From: Desulfacinum infernum DSM 9756
GTDB taxonomy: Bacteria; Desulfobacterota; Syntrophobacteria; Syntrophobacterales; DSM-9756
Assembly (NCBI RefSeq): GCF_900129305.1
Contig: NZ_FQVB01000008.1
Location: 96,654-160,653, forward strand
Length of the DNA: 64,000 nt
Direction: 5' to 3'
Made by a program: the position numbers and the translations under genes
Shown: piece after piece, positions 1 through 8,458 of the stretch
How the letters are laid out: each line of letters opens with the position of its first letter
Position numbering within the stretch: the first letter of the stretch is position 1
Notes under the pieces: generated by a model
The model's input: only the letters and a program-made list of their open reading frames with translations
Databases searched by the model: none
What the model was told of the DNA's origin: nothing

Positions 1-441
1 CAGGGCCATGGCCCTCCTGGCTCGGGAAAGCACTAAGTCCTCCACCGAGCACTGGAAGCCCAGATCTTTCAGATCTCCTTCGTCCAGGCTGGTGAGAGCC
101 GTCACGGCCAGGATCTTCACCGCCCCCTTGGCCCGGACGGCGGCTTCCAGGATCCGGTCGTTCCCATGCACGGTCGTGAAGGTCACTCCCCGCCGGGCCA
201 CCTGCGCCACCGCCCGCTCCACCGTGGCCGGCACGTCGAAGAACTTGAGGTCCAAAAAGACCTTGGCTCCCCGGGACTGGATCCATTCCACCACGGGAAA
301 GCCGCCCGCCAGGAAAAGCTCAAAACCCACCTTGAAGAAGCGGACCTGGTCTTCCAGCCTCTCCACCCAGCGCTTGGCATCCTCCGGAGAGGGCAGATCC
401 AGGGCGAAGATGAGACGTTCGGAAAGGGGAATCGTGTCCAT
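1..441 (-). CDS. pyrF: Orotidine 5'-phosphate decarboxylase, C-terminus cut by window edge
   Basis: Decarboxylates OMP to UMP, the last step of de novo pyrimidine synthesis, in the cytoplasm. The first 147 residues are visible. They begin MDTIPLSERLIFALDLPS and continue with the family hallmark FLDLKFFDVPATVERAV, the Asp/Lys catalytic segment (DLKxxD-type). The beta/alpha-barrel strands FFKVGFELFL and ILAVTALTSL follow in the expected order. The ATG (439-441) directly abuts the TGA of the upstream glycosyltransferase gene at 442-444, so translation is probably coupled. The reading frame is open to the window edge, so roughly the last third of the usual 230-240 residues is missing only because the sequence ends. 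Confidence 0.92.
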   Translation of the reverse strand, partial: MDTIPLSERLIFALDLPSPEDAKRWVERLEDQVRFFKVGFELFLAGGFPVVEWIQSRGAKVFLDLKFFDVPATVERAVAQVARRGVTFTTVHGNDRILEAAVRAKGAVKILAVTALTSLDEGDLKDLGFQCSVEDLVLSRARRAMAL

Positions 442-1704
442 TCAAATCTCCATCCCAAAGAAGTTCAACAAGAGGAAGCTCAGCCGCTTACGGAGCACCG
501 CGTAGGAAAAGTGGCGCAGGGCGGTCCGGTAGTTGTGTTCCACCATCCGGTCCCTCCTTTCGGACGACTGAAGCACTTCCCGGACCCTTTCCATGAGTCG
601 ACGGTTCACATAGCCGTCCATGATGAGCAGGTCGAAACCCAGGGGCTCGATATCCCGTATGAAGGTCGCATAACGGTTCACTACCAGGGGTTTGCGAAAG
701 TAGACGGCTTCCAGGAAGGCGTTTCCGAAGCCTTCGTAGAGGCTGGGATACGTGATCAAGTCCGCATGGGGGTAGACGTCGAAGAGGCTGAAATGGTCGT
801 TGGGGGGCTCCACCTCGGCCCAGGGGTCCACCACGTGGGTTCCCAGGTACCGCAGGTCCACACCGTGTTCCATGGCCTGGAGCTGCAACCAACGGGCGTA
901 GTCCCGGTCTTCCTCTCCCGCCTCATGGGTGATGACCAGCTTGTAGCGGGGATCCCTCAGCTCCCGGACCACCTCGATGGCGTGTTCGATGCCCTTGCGG
1001 CGAATGACGCGCGACGGCTGCAGGATGATCCGGTCTTCGGGCTCCAGACCGATCTTTTCCCGCAGCAGCCTCCCCTTTTCCGGGTCCACGGAGGGCGGAT
1101 GTTCGAAGTCCAACACATTGGGGATGATGAACGCCGAGATGCCCCTGCGGTGGGCCAGCTCTTCCTGGGCGGCGGAGTTGATCACCACGTGCTGGATGGT
1201 GGGCAGGTGGGGCGGGAAGGCCATGGAAAGGAAGTCTCCCACCGCGTTCAGGGTGTAGCGGGACTGCTCCCAATAGAATTCATGGTGATGGGCGATGGTG
1301 GGGATCTGCCGCTCCGAGATCACCTCAGCCAGGGCCAGCCCCAGGGGGATGTGGGCCGGGGTGGCCAGGGCGTTTTCCACCACCAGCAGGTCGATGTGGA
1401 ATCGATCCAGGAATTCCAGGATCTTCCCCTTGAGCAGGGCTCGGCTGGCATGGATCATGTCGGTGACGGCGGTGGTCCTCCTGTCCTTGCCGAAGACCCG
1501 CTGGTTGATCCACACGTTGTTGGGGTGGTTGAAGTGGGCCTCCGGAACCACCATGGAACGCGCCGGATCCTTTTGCACCTCACCGCCCCACCAGTAGCGT
1601 TCGTGCCCGCTCTGACGGAAGACCTCCGCCCACTTGCCGGCTTCCAGGGTCACGCCGTCGGTTCCGGCGAAACGGCTGGACACGAAACCTATGTTGGCAC
1701 CCAT
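442..1704 (-). CDS. GT4-family glycosyltransferase (MggS-like candidate)
   Basis: A 420-residue retaining glycosyltransferase of GT4/GT-B type. The N-terminus IGFVSSRFAGTDGVTLEA is the Rossmann-like acceptor domain. PSRVIRRKGIEHAIEVV opens the nucleotide-sugar domain, and LYEGFGNAFLEAV holds the paired-glutamate E-x7-E motif. The opening resembles, from memory, mannosylglucosylglycerate synthases (MggS). Together with two GT81-like enzymes and a HAD phosphatase nearby, this suggests a compatible-solute pathway, which is inference. An ordinary polysaccharide glycosyltransferase remains possible. The start is ATG 1702-1704, preceded by GAGGAG at good spacing. The stop abuts the pyrF start. Confidence 0.8.
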   Translation of the reverse strand: MGANIGFVSSRFAGTDGVTLEAGKWAEVFRQSGHERYWWGGEVQKDPARSMVVPEAHFNHPNNVWINQRVFGKDRRTTAVTDMIHASRALLKGKILEFLDRFHIDLLVVENALATPAHIPLGLALAEVISERQIPTIAHHHEFYWEQSRYTLNAVGDFLSMAFPPHLPTIQHVVINSAAQEELAHRRGISAFIIPNVLDFEHPPSVDPEKGRLLREKIGLEPEDRIILQPSRVIRRKGIEHAIEVVRELRDPRYKLVITHEAGEEDRDYARWLQLQAMEHGVDLRYLGTHVVDPWAEVEPPNDHFSLFDVYPHADLITYPSLYEGFGNAFLEAVYFRKPLVVNRYATFIRDIEPLGFDLLIMDGYVNRRLMERVREVLQSSERRDRMVEHNYRTALRHFSYAVLRKRLSFLLLNFFGMEI

Positions 1705-2068
1705 GGGGACTCCTCTCGATTTTTTCCCTTTTGCAAGTGAAATCGACGCGGATTGCGAAAATTGTGCCCATAGTCTATAAGAATTGCAAGGTCAAAGCCC
1801 GGCCGTGCGCATGGAACCATTTTTCAGGCGGCATTCCCGGTGCCGATCGTCAATATCGGGCCGAACCGGTTCAACGGCACCGCTGGAAAGAGGGTCTCCT
1901 ACACTGAGCGATTTTTTTAGGGCTTCTTTTCTATCGCTGCGCGATTAGAGGGTGGGGATAATCCGCGCCGCTACCCAAGGAATCAAAGCGGTTTTGTAGG
2001 AGCTGGCTTTATGCCCGCCCTTCGGGGCCGCAGCATGAGAACGAAGTCTGATCAAGGGGTACAAGAGC
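1705..2068. other. Divergent intergenic region
   Basis: This spacer separates the leftward glycosyltransferase and the rightward one. Apart from the weak promoter and one degenerate member of the GTAGGGGCGGGC-type palindrome family (1996-2020), nothing convincing is seen. No small ORF with a ribosome-binding site stands out. Confidence 0.6.
1767..1795 (-). promoter_or_regulatory. Possible sigma-70 promoter for the GT4-pyrF unit
   Basis: Read on the minus strand, TTGACC is followed after 17 bases by TATGGG, about 60 bases upstream of the glycosyltransferase start. The -35 is good and the -10 is weak. Confidence 0.3.
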
Positions 2069-3661
2069 ATGCCGATCCCCAAGACTCTGGTGGTTTTTCA
2101 CTACCATCTGCTGCGGGGCGGAGTGCGCTCGGCCCTGGAGCGCAGCCTGCGGTGCCTGGGCGATTCCGGGTGGGCCGCCGGCCGTCGTCTGAAGATCCTG
2201 GTGGGGCGTGATGCCGGCGTGCGGAGTTTCTGCGAAGCCCTGCAGGGGCGATGGAAAGACGTGCAGGTGGAGGTGGTTTCGGGACTGGACTACCGGGATG
2301 AGCCTTGGCCGGATGAATCTTCCTTTCGACAGGACGTGGGCGCGCTGGTGTCGCGAATCCTTGATCTGACCGAGGACGAAACCCTCTACTGGGTGCACAA
2401 CCCCACGCTGGGAAAGAACGCCGCGGTCACCGCGGCGTGGAGGGGCGTCGTGGAGGAGGCCGAACGAAAAGGGCTTCCCTGCCGATTCTTGTTCCATGTC
2501 CATGATTTTCCGGAGTGCGGCCGAATGGAGAACCTGGCACGCTTGCGGCGCTGCTGGACCACGGGAGGCCTGACGGATCCCTACCCGGATCCGTCGTTGC
2601 CGGCGGCCTACGGGGTCTTGAACGGGGCCGACCGGGCGAGGATGGAGCGGGCCGGCGTTCCCCCCGATTCCATCTTCTTTCTTCCCAACCTCCTGGAGCC
2701 GTCTCCTCCGCTCCGACCGTCCCGGGATGTGCGACGGAGCATCGCGGACGCCCTGGCGGCCTATGCGGACCGGGAAGGCTATGCTTTTCACCGGGACCGA
2801 CCTTGGTGGCTGCTTCCCATCCGGTTGATCCGCCGTAAGAACGTGCTGGAAGCCGTGGTGCTGGCGGCGGCCCACGATCCCCCCGCTCAGGTGCTGATCA
2901 CTCTGGATGCCAATTCGGACCAGGAGCGGCCCTATGCCGACGCGGTCAAGGATTGGGTCCGGTGGCACGGTTATCCCGTGGTCATTGGCTTCGGACTGGA
3001 ACTGGTGGGCTCCGCCTTCTCCCTGAAGGACCTCATGGGAGCCTGCGATGCCATCGTCACAACGTCGCTTCTGGAAGGGTTCGGATTCGGCTTCCTGGAA
3101 GGTCCCCTACTGGGACGGCCCTTGCTGGGGAGGAATCTCCCCGATGTGACATCCGATTTCGAACAGGCGGGATTTCCGGCCGGAGTGCTCTACGAAAGCC
3201 TGGAGGTCTTCGTAGCCCAAGGCGAAAGGCGGCGCCTGCGGGAGGCCGGCCGAGTCTTTGCCCGGCGGTATCGGACGCTCTGCCCGGGCCTTTCCGAGGA
3301 ATCGGAAGAGCGCTTCCTTGCAGCCCTGGAAGACCTGTACGGGAAAGAAACCGTGGATTTCGGCATGCTGGATCTGGAGGGTCAAAAGCGCGTCTTGGAG
3401 ACCATGAAAGCGGGGGAAAGCTTTGCGGAAAGGCTCAAGCCGTGCCGGCTGGATGATCGGGCCAGGTCGGCGCTCCATGCATTGCTGGGCCCCGAAGCCC
3501 ACGCTCGACGCCTCGCACAGGCCTTCGGCTCCCTTTTTGACAAACCGCGGCCCATGGGCTCCCTCGACGAGCCTTCCGCCCCTATCCCTTTGGGAATCCG
3601 ACTGGCCGATGCCTTCCTGGATCCCCGTTATCAACGACCTTTGTTGGGAGGGTGGGAATGA
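2069..3661 (+). CDS. GT4-like glycosyltransferase, large form
   Basis: A 530-residue protein with a GT-B fold signature. The N-terminus is TLVVFHYHLLRGGVRSALE. The segment WWLLPIRLIRRKNVLEAVVLA resembles the start of the nucleotide-sugar domain. LLEGFGFGFLEGPLLGRPLL carries the E-x7-E motif at about residue 335. A C-terminal extension of about 130 residues after the catalytic domain matches nothing I know. The stop TGA overlaps the ATG of the HAD gene (ATGA at 3658-3661), so the two are translationally coupled. Substrates cannot be read from the sequence. The neighbours (phosphatase, GT81-like enzymes) suggest sugar-glycerate or glycoside synthesis rather than a large surface-polysaccharide locus. 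Confidence 0.75.
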   Translation: MPIPKTLVVFHYHLLRGGVRSALERSLRCLGDSGWAAGRRLKILVGRDAGVRSFCEALQGRWKDVQVEVVSGLDYRDEPWPDESSFRQDVGALVSRILDLTEDETLYWVHNPTLGKNAAVTAAWRGVVEEAERKGLPCRFLFHVHDFPECGRMENLARLRRCWTTGGLTDPYPDPSLPAAYGVLNGADRARMERAGVPPDSIFFLPNLLEPSPPLRPSRDVRRSIADALAAYADREGYAFHRDRPWWLLPIRLIRRKNVLEAVVLAAAHDPPAQVLITLDANSDQERPYADAVKDWVRWHGYPVVIGFGLELVGSAFSLKDLMGACDAIVTTSLLEGFGFGFLEGPLLGRPLLGRNLPDVTSDFEQAGFPAGVLYESLEVFVAQGERRRLREAGRVFARRYRTLCPGLSEESEERFLAALEDLYGKETVDFGMLDLEGQKRVLETMKAGESFAERLKPCRLDDRARSALHALLGPEAHARRLAQAFGSLFDKPRPMGSLDEPSAPIPLGIRLADAFLDPRYQRPLLGGWE

Positions 3662-4500
3662 GCAAAGAGCAGTGGACGACCTGGATCCGAGAGGCCATGC
3701 CCGAATCACCCGTATCCACCTTCCCGGAGGGGGCGGTGCCGAGCTTGGACCCGCGTCCTGCCGTGGTCTTGTTTGATGTGTATGGAACTCTGGTGGCGCC
3801 CGCCCTCGGCGACCTGGAGGCCCAGGTAAGAAACCGGGCTGGGCGGGAAAGCTTCACGGCGACGGCCCGGCAGTTCGGCTTTTCCCACGAGGCGGGGCTT
3901 CGCTGGGCCGAAGATTTCTACCGGATCATCGACGAGGAACACGCTTCCTGTCGGGCCCTGGGGATTTTCCGTGCAGAGGTGCTGATCGAAAAGGTGTGGG
4001 AAAAGCTGCTTCGGGACACGCCCGGCTACCGCCCGGAAGTTCATGATCCAAAAGACGTGGCGCTCTACAGGGAGCTGCAGGCCAACCCGGTGGCGGTCTA
4101 CGAAGGAGCGGCCGACGCGCTCACCTGGCTTCGCCGATCGGGCGTGGTGTTGGGCCTTGCGTCCAACGCCCAGTTCTACACCGTGCCGGTGCTGGAGGCG
4201 TGCCTGGGAGTTACCTTGGAGGAGCTTTTTGACCCGCAGTGGATCTTCTTTTCGTTTGAGCTGGGTTTTGCCAAGCCGGATCCCCATTTCTTCCGGCTGG
4301 CCAAGACGCGGGCCCTGAGAAGCGGTCTCACGCCGGAGCAGGTGCTGGTGGTGGGAAACGATCCGGGAAACGACGTGGCGGCTTCACGGGCCCATGGCCT
4401 GCAGGCCGTGCTTTTTGAGCCGGGCGCCGTGAAGCAGGTCGGCGAGGATGTGCCTCGGGTGGCCAATTTCCAGACCCTGTGGCAGGCCGTGGCCGGATAG
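3658..4500 (+). CDS. HAD-superfamily hydrolase, probable sugar-phosphate phosphatase
   Basis: A 280-residue haloacid-dehalogenase-fold phosphohydrolase. Motif I is VVLFDVYGTLV (nucleophilic Asp), motif II is LASNAQF, motif III is the Lys of FAKPDPHFF, and motif IV is VVGNDPGNDVAASRAHG. The ATG at 3658 overlaps the preceding stop and has GGGAGG upstream; a GTG six bases earlier is also in frame. It lies between a GT4 gene and a GpgS-like GT81 gene, so the simplest proposal is a phosphatase removing phosphate from a glycosyl-3-phosphoglycerate. That role is inferred from context only, because HAD substrate specificity is not readable. Confidence 0.8.
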   Translation: MSKEQWTTWIREAMPESPVSTFPEGAVPSLDPRPAVVLFDVYGTLVAPALGDLEAQVRNRAGRESFTATARQFGFSHEAGLRWAEDFYRIIDEEHASCRALGIFRAEVLIEKVWEKLLRDTPGYRPEVHDPKDVALYRELQANPVAVYEGAADALTWLRRSGVVLGLASNAQFYTVPVLEACLGVTLEELFDPQWIFFSFELGFAKPDPHFFRLAKTRALRSGLTPEQVLVVGNDPGNDVAASRAHGLQAVLFEPGAVKQVGEDVPRVANFQTLWQAVAG

Positions 4501-4533
4501 GGCCGCACTTTCGTGGAAAGGGGAGAAGGAAAG

Positions 4534-5901
4534 ATGTCCAATTTCGCGCAAAAGCACACCAAAATCACCACCTTCTACCTCCTCACGGGGGGCAATCCCC
4601 GGATGCAGGAGGAGCTTTTGCACCATTCCCGCTGGAAGAAGGCGGTGCTCGTCGTTCCCTTGCTGGTGACCGAATTCACCGACCCGGAAAACCGCCCCGT
4701 TTTCGAAAACATCCTGAGGGAACTGAAGAAAGCCCCTTACATCTCCCACATCATCTTCGGCTTGGACGGCGCGACGGAAGACGACGCCCGTCTGCTCTGG
4801 GACCTGGTGAAGCGCTACGAGCTCCACAACAGCCTCATCCAGCACAACGACGGGAAGGGTTTCTCTTCCATCTACGACCAGCTTTCCCAGGCGGGCTTCG
4901 GGTTGGACGTACGGGGAAAGGGCCGGAACATGTTCCTTTCCTTCGGGATCGCCCTGGCCCTGGGGGCTCAGACCGTGGCCCTGGTGGATGCGGACATCCG
5001 CACCTTCACCTGCGAGCAGTTGGACCGGCTCGTCTATCCGGTGCAGGTCCTCAACTATCAATTCTCCAAGGCGTTCTACGCCCGCCTCAAGAACGGTCAA
5101 CTCTACGGCCGCGTGAAACGCCTGCTGCTGGATCCCCTGCTGATCGCCCTCAAGCGCAAGTTCACCGAGACCAAGGAGGAAAAGGTCCTGCGGCTGGTGG
5201 ACTTTCTGCTCAATTTCAACTACCAGCTCTCGGGCGAAGTGGTCTTCGACATGAGCCTCTTGAAGCGCATGCACTTCGCCATGAACTGGGGCGTGGAGAT
5301 CTTTACGCTCATCGAGGTCTACCGCAAGGCCAACAACATCGCCCAGGTGGAAATTTCTCACGAGCCCTTCGATCACAAGCACCAGCCCGTCTCCCCGCAC
5401 AACCGCACCCAGGGCCTGCACAAGATGGGCATCGACATCGTCACCACGCTGCTCAGTGCTCTGGTCATCGACGAAGGCCTGGAGATCTCCGACCATTTCA
5501 TCCGGGATCTCACCCTGACCTACCTCAACGTGGCCGACACCCTCATCAAGATGTACGGGGACAATGCGGCCTTTGCCGGGCTGGACTACGAGCCCAACCA
5601 CGAAGAGGAGATGGTGCACGAGGTCTTCAAGAACGCCATCCTCTATGCGGGGGATATCCTGCTGGCTCCCTACCGCTTGGCCGACCGGTTCGCCGCGTTC
5701 GTGGGAAGCCACGAGGCCTTTCAGCCCTATGTGGCCGACGGGCTCCTTCAAACCATCCACCGGTGCGCCCAGCAGGCCCAAAGCCAGCTCTTCGAAACGC
5801 CCCAGACGGTCTCCTGGGATCGGGTGATCCGCAAGGTCCCCAACATCATCTACGACATCATCAACGTGGTGGAGGCGGAGAAGAAGAAGTACGGCGCCTG
5901 A
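4534..5901 (+). CDS. GT81-like glycosyltransferase (glucosyl-3-phosphoglycerate synthase candidate)
   Basis: A 455-residue GT-A fold enzyme. VALVDADIRTF at about residue 150 contains the metal-binding D-A-D. The segment after it (RLVYPVQVLNYQFSKAFYAR) and the late EPFDHKHQPVSP region fit the GpgS/GT81 pattern of nucleotide-sugar-dependent transfer to 3-phosphoglycerate. The start is placed at ATG 4534, with GGAGAAGGA just upstream; an in-frame ATG at 4513 has a weaker context. The gene follows the HAD phosphatase by 33 bases, the order expected for a two-step synthase/phosphatase pathway. Its 3' end overlaps the convergent gene by 41 bases. Assignment to GT81 is from remembered motifs. Confidence 0.65.
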   Translation: MSNFAQKHTKITTFYLLTGGNPRMQEELLHHSRWKKAVLVVPLLVTEFTDPENRPVFENILRELKKAPYISHIIFGLDGATEDDARLLWDLVKRYELHNSLIQHNDGKGFSSIYDQLSQAGFGLDVRGKGRNMFLSFGIALALGAQTVALVDADIRTFTCEQLDRLVYPVQVLNYQFSKAFYARLKNGQLYGRVKRLLLDPLLIALKRKFTETKEEKVLRLVDFLLNFNYQLSGEVVFDMSLLKRMHFAMNWGVEIFTLIEVYRKANNIAQVEISHEPFDHKHQPVSPHNRTQGLHKMGIDIVTTLLSALVIDEGLEISDHFIRDLTLTYLNVADTLIKMYGDNAAFAGLDYEPNHEEEMVHEVFKNAILYAGDILLAPYRLADRFAAFVGSHEAFQPYVADGLLQTIHRCAQQAQSQLFETPQTVSWDRVIRKVPNIIYDIINVVEAEKKKYGA

Positions 5902-7369
5902 TGAGATCCAGGATGGTTCGACGGTTTTCGAAGAACCTGAGAGCCATCCTTTCCACCACTCGGTCCACCTGTTCGCGGTAGAAGGGTTCCGCCTGTTCGG
6001 GCGGCACCCCCAGCGATTGTTGCATCTTCCGAACCTGCCCGTAGGTGACCCCTCCCAATTGCGCGATCTTTTCCCGGCAGAATTCCAGGAAGGCCGCCGT
6101 GTAAAGGTAGTTCAAACAGCCTTTGACGGCGTCCACATCCCGGGTGCTGAGAAGATGCGCCAGGCATTCGTAAAGCATTCCGATCCATCGTTCCCGGGTG
6201 AGGTTCAAGAAGACCACCGGCGCCTCGTCCCCCGTATCCGCCTTCTGGAGACGCTCCCATTCCCCGCGAAGCCGTGCGAAGGTCTCGGGAAAAAGCACGG
6301 CCCGCATGGCCTCTTCGTACACGGCGAACTTGGAAAGGAGGGTTTGCCGCTTCAGGTCCACGTCGAAGACGTCCGTGTAGCCCGGATCGATGAAGGCGAT
6401 GCCCGTCTTGTCCGGTCCCCACGTCTCGGGTCGATCCAGGGGTCGATCGGATTCCAGGAGGCGCGAAACCCTTCCGTCCAGAGCCTCGTAGTGGAGGAGT
6501 CGCGCCAGAGCCGACCCGATCACTTCGCCGGGCATGACCGACAGCTTGGCCTCGTCGGTGATGTCGTGGAGCTTGGCGCCCAGATAGACTTCGTAGATGT
6601 CCGTAAGCGGGTCGGCGATATTGTCGAAGGTGGTGGCGATGTCCGTGCCGTAGCGGCGGCGGGCGTCGTCCCAGGCGGCATCCCGCTCGTGCTGGACGGC
6701 CCCGGCCGAGAGAACGATATCGCCGGAGATGCCGCCGGGAACGTACTGGCCCATGAGGGTGGTGAGCGGTCCCACAATGAAACGCGTCAGCGATGCGTCC
6801 ACGAAGTGCCGGGCGTACCGGGCCGTGATGAAGAAATGGCGTCCCGGGCGCCTGGCTTCATGGTCCGATTCCACTCGGGAAAAGACCCGAAACCAAGGCA
6901 GAAAATCATTTCGAAGATCGCCGTCCAGAAGGATCAGTTTCCGAGCGGACGGGCACAGGGCCATCTCGTCGAAGATGAGCTTGAGGGCGCTTCCCTTGCC
7001 CGGCGTGCGGTCTCCCTTGTAGCCGTCGTAGGGGGTGACCGCGATGAGGAGCCGGCTACGGGCTTCGGCAGACAGCCCGGCCAGGGCCCTCTCGGCGCCC
7101 GCCAGGGCTGCGTCGATGGTGGAGGTGTCCGGGTTTTCCCGGGTCCAGGTGCCGTCGGAGACGACGAAAGCCACCTTCCGACCGCCGTAGACCTGGACGG
7201 CCGCGTCCAAGCCCCGTTGGAGTTCCTCGCCGATGTTGTCGGCGTTTCGGAAGGTGGGGTGTCCCACGATGACATCCGGGGCGAATCGGGCGAGAACCCC
7301 TCCCAGCTCTCCCTCCGACGGAGATCCGGTGCCTCGAAAGATTCCCTCGCTGATCGGTTCCATGGACAT
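5861..7369 (-). CDS. Second GT81-like glycosyltransferase (glucosylglycerate synthase candidate)
   Basis: A 502-residue GT-A enzyme. KLILLDGDLRNDFLPWF holds the D-G-D metal site. ITARYARHFVDASLTRF followed by GQYVPGGISGDIVLS parallels the R-H-x-x-D...P-I-G-G-D block of bacterial GT81/glucosylglycerate synthase-like proteins. It is convergent with, and overlaps by 41 bases, the other GT81-like gene. The start ATG 7367-7369 has GGGAGG eight bases upstream; a second ATG lies two codons later. The C-terminal tail ends in a Pro/Ser-rich stretch within the overlap. Having both enzyme types would allow two routes to the same solute, as reported for Petrotoga mannosylglucosylglycerate synthesis. Confidence 0.65.
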   Translation of the reverse strand: MSMEPISEGIFRGTGSPSEGELGGVLARFAPDVIVGHPTFRNADNIGEELQRGLDAAVQVYGGRKVAFVVSDGTWTRENPDTSTIDAALAGAERALAGLSAEARSRLLIAVTPYDGYKGDRTPGKGSALKLIFDEMALCPSARKLILLDGDLRNDFLPWFRVFSRVESDHEARRPGRHFFITARYARHFVDASLTRFIVGPLTTLMGQYVPGGISGDIVLSAGAVQHERDAAWDDARRRYGTDIATTFDNIADPLTDIYEVYLGAKLHDITDEAKLSVMPGEVIGSALARLLHYEALDGRVSRLLESDRPLDRPETWGPDKTGIAFIDPGYTDVFDVDLKRQTLLSKFAVYEEAMRAVLFPETFARLRGEWERLQKADTGDEAPVVFLNLTRERWIGMLYECLAHLLSTRDVDAVKGCLNYLYTAAFLEFCREKIAQLGGVTYGQVRKMQQSLGVPPEQAEPFYREQVDRVVERMALRFFENRRTILDLIRRRTSSSPPPPR

Positions 7370-7397
7370 GACTTTTCCTCCCTTGAGGTTCTTTTAA

Positions 7398-7614
7398 AAG
7401 CTTGCCTGAGACCGTGTGGGATAACCTCTTGTCTCGTAGCGCAGCCCTTCAGGGCTGCGGATGGCCTTCGGGCGTCGGATGGGCCATCGGCTATTGCCCG
7501 TCACTTCATGGGGTCGCGATGGCCGTCTCCCGCGGGGCTGAAGCCCCGCGGCTACAAAGGGAACGGGAACTCCCCGGCATCTTGAGCAGGAAAGCGATTC
7601 TCGAATGAGCTCGT
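7398..7614. repeat. MITE-like element, copy A
   Basis: Contains two hairpins, GCAGCCCTTCAGGGCTGC (7441-7458) and CCGCGGGGCTGAAGCCCCGC (7532-7551), separated by a conserved unique segment that includes CACTTCATGGGGTC. Degenerate terminal sequences match those of copies B-E. There is no ORF inside. Confidence 0.75.
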
Positions 7615-7639
7615 ACTGTTTTCGGTAGAACGGGCCGGG

Positions 7640-8038
7640 CTAAGCGGCGATCTTGATATCGAGAAGGGGCGTTCCGTCCAGGGCGTCCAGGCCGCGGACG
7701 CGGAGCCGGGTGCCTTGGATTTCGAGGATCTCCACGGTTTCCACGGCAATGGGGTTGGGGCGGTGCGGGCTTCGGGTGGCGAAAACGCCCCGGAGAGGCC
7801 GACTCGTATCGCCCCTGGGATGCACCTGCAGGCGGCTTCGATCCGCCCGGTCCAACCAGTAGAGGATCAGAACCTTTCGGCCCGGCTCCAGGCCGAGGAG
7901 CGCGTCCCGGTAATGGTCGTCCACCTCCAGCCATCCTTCCACCGCTCCTTCGCTTCCCTGCTTGGGGGCCTGGGAAGGATCCTTCAGGGGGCTTCGTATG
8001 ATCCCGATGGGTTCCAGTTCGATGGCGTCATTTTCCAT
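7640..8038 (-). CDS. trmO: tRNA m6t6A37 methyltransferase TrmO family
   Basis: A 132-residue TsaA/YaeB-fold protein predicted to methylate N6-threonylcarbamoyl-A37 in tRNA using S-adenosylmethionine. The hallmark VFATRSPHRPNPIAVETVEI is intact, and LEPIGIIRSPLKDPSQAP is the typical start of the domain. The short length fits family members that lack the C-terminal extension of the E. coli protein. The start is set at ATG 8036-8038, preceded by GGGGGAGA. A longer in-frame ORF from 8161 exists but adds an unrelated 41-residue tail with no ribosome-binding site. Flanked by repeat-rich spacers, so probably monocistronic. Confidence 0.85.
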   Translation of the reverse strand: MENDAIELEPIGIIRSPLKDPSQAPKQGSEGAVEGWLEVDDHYRDALLGLEPGRKVLILYWLDRADRSRLQVHPRGDTSRPLRGVFATRSPHRPNPIAVETVEILEIQGTRLRVRGLDALDGTPLLDIKIAA

Positions 8039-8458
8039 GAATCTCCCCCGTGCTTCAAACTGATCATCCCTAACGATCACGGCTGGGCTCGACCCCTCAT
8101 GGATGAAAAAACCCATATTACATTGGCGTCTATTCCGTTCATTCGCGGTTTTCCACCACATTCAATCCGGATGCCTTGCTCATGGTACTGCCCTGACGGG
8201 CGAGCGTAAAGCCCGCCCCTATCGAAAGCGGATGAACGAACATCCCGAAAGTCTGGACAGCCAAAGATGAAACACCCCTTGGAAAAACCGGGATGTACCG
8301 GCGAATAATCATTCGCCCCTACGATTCGCCGAGCAGGGGCGGTACACAAGGCCATGTTTCGCCTGATATCTCTGACACAGCGGGTAGGGGCGGGGTTTAT
8401 CCCCGCCCGGAAAGCTCGCGGTGACAAAAAACAATGGAAACAGCCCCCCGTTTGGAAA
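8039..8458. repeat. Spacer with G+C palindromes
   Basis: Contains at least two members of the short palindrome family: 8194-8221 (reverse) and 8384-8409 (GTAGGGGCGGGGTTTATCCC followed by CGCCC). A related block with CATTCGCCCCTACGATTC lies near 8309-8326. No gene is seen. Confidence 0.65.

Noticed and set aside
166..1740. Long open frame on the plus strand across the leftward glycosyltransferase
   Set aside because: His/Gly/Val-rich shadow with no domain; high G+C leaves long frames open opposite real genes.
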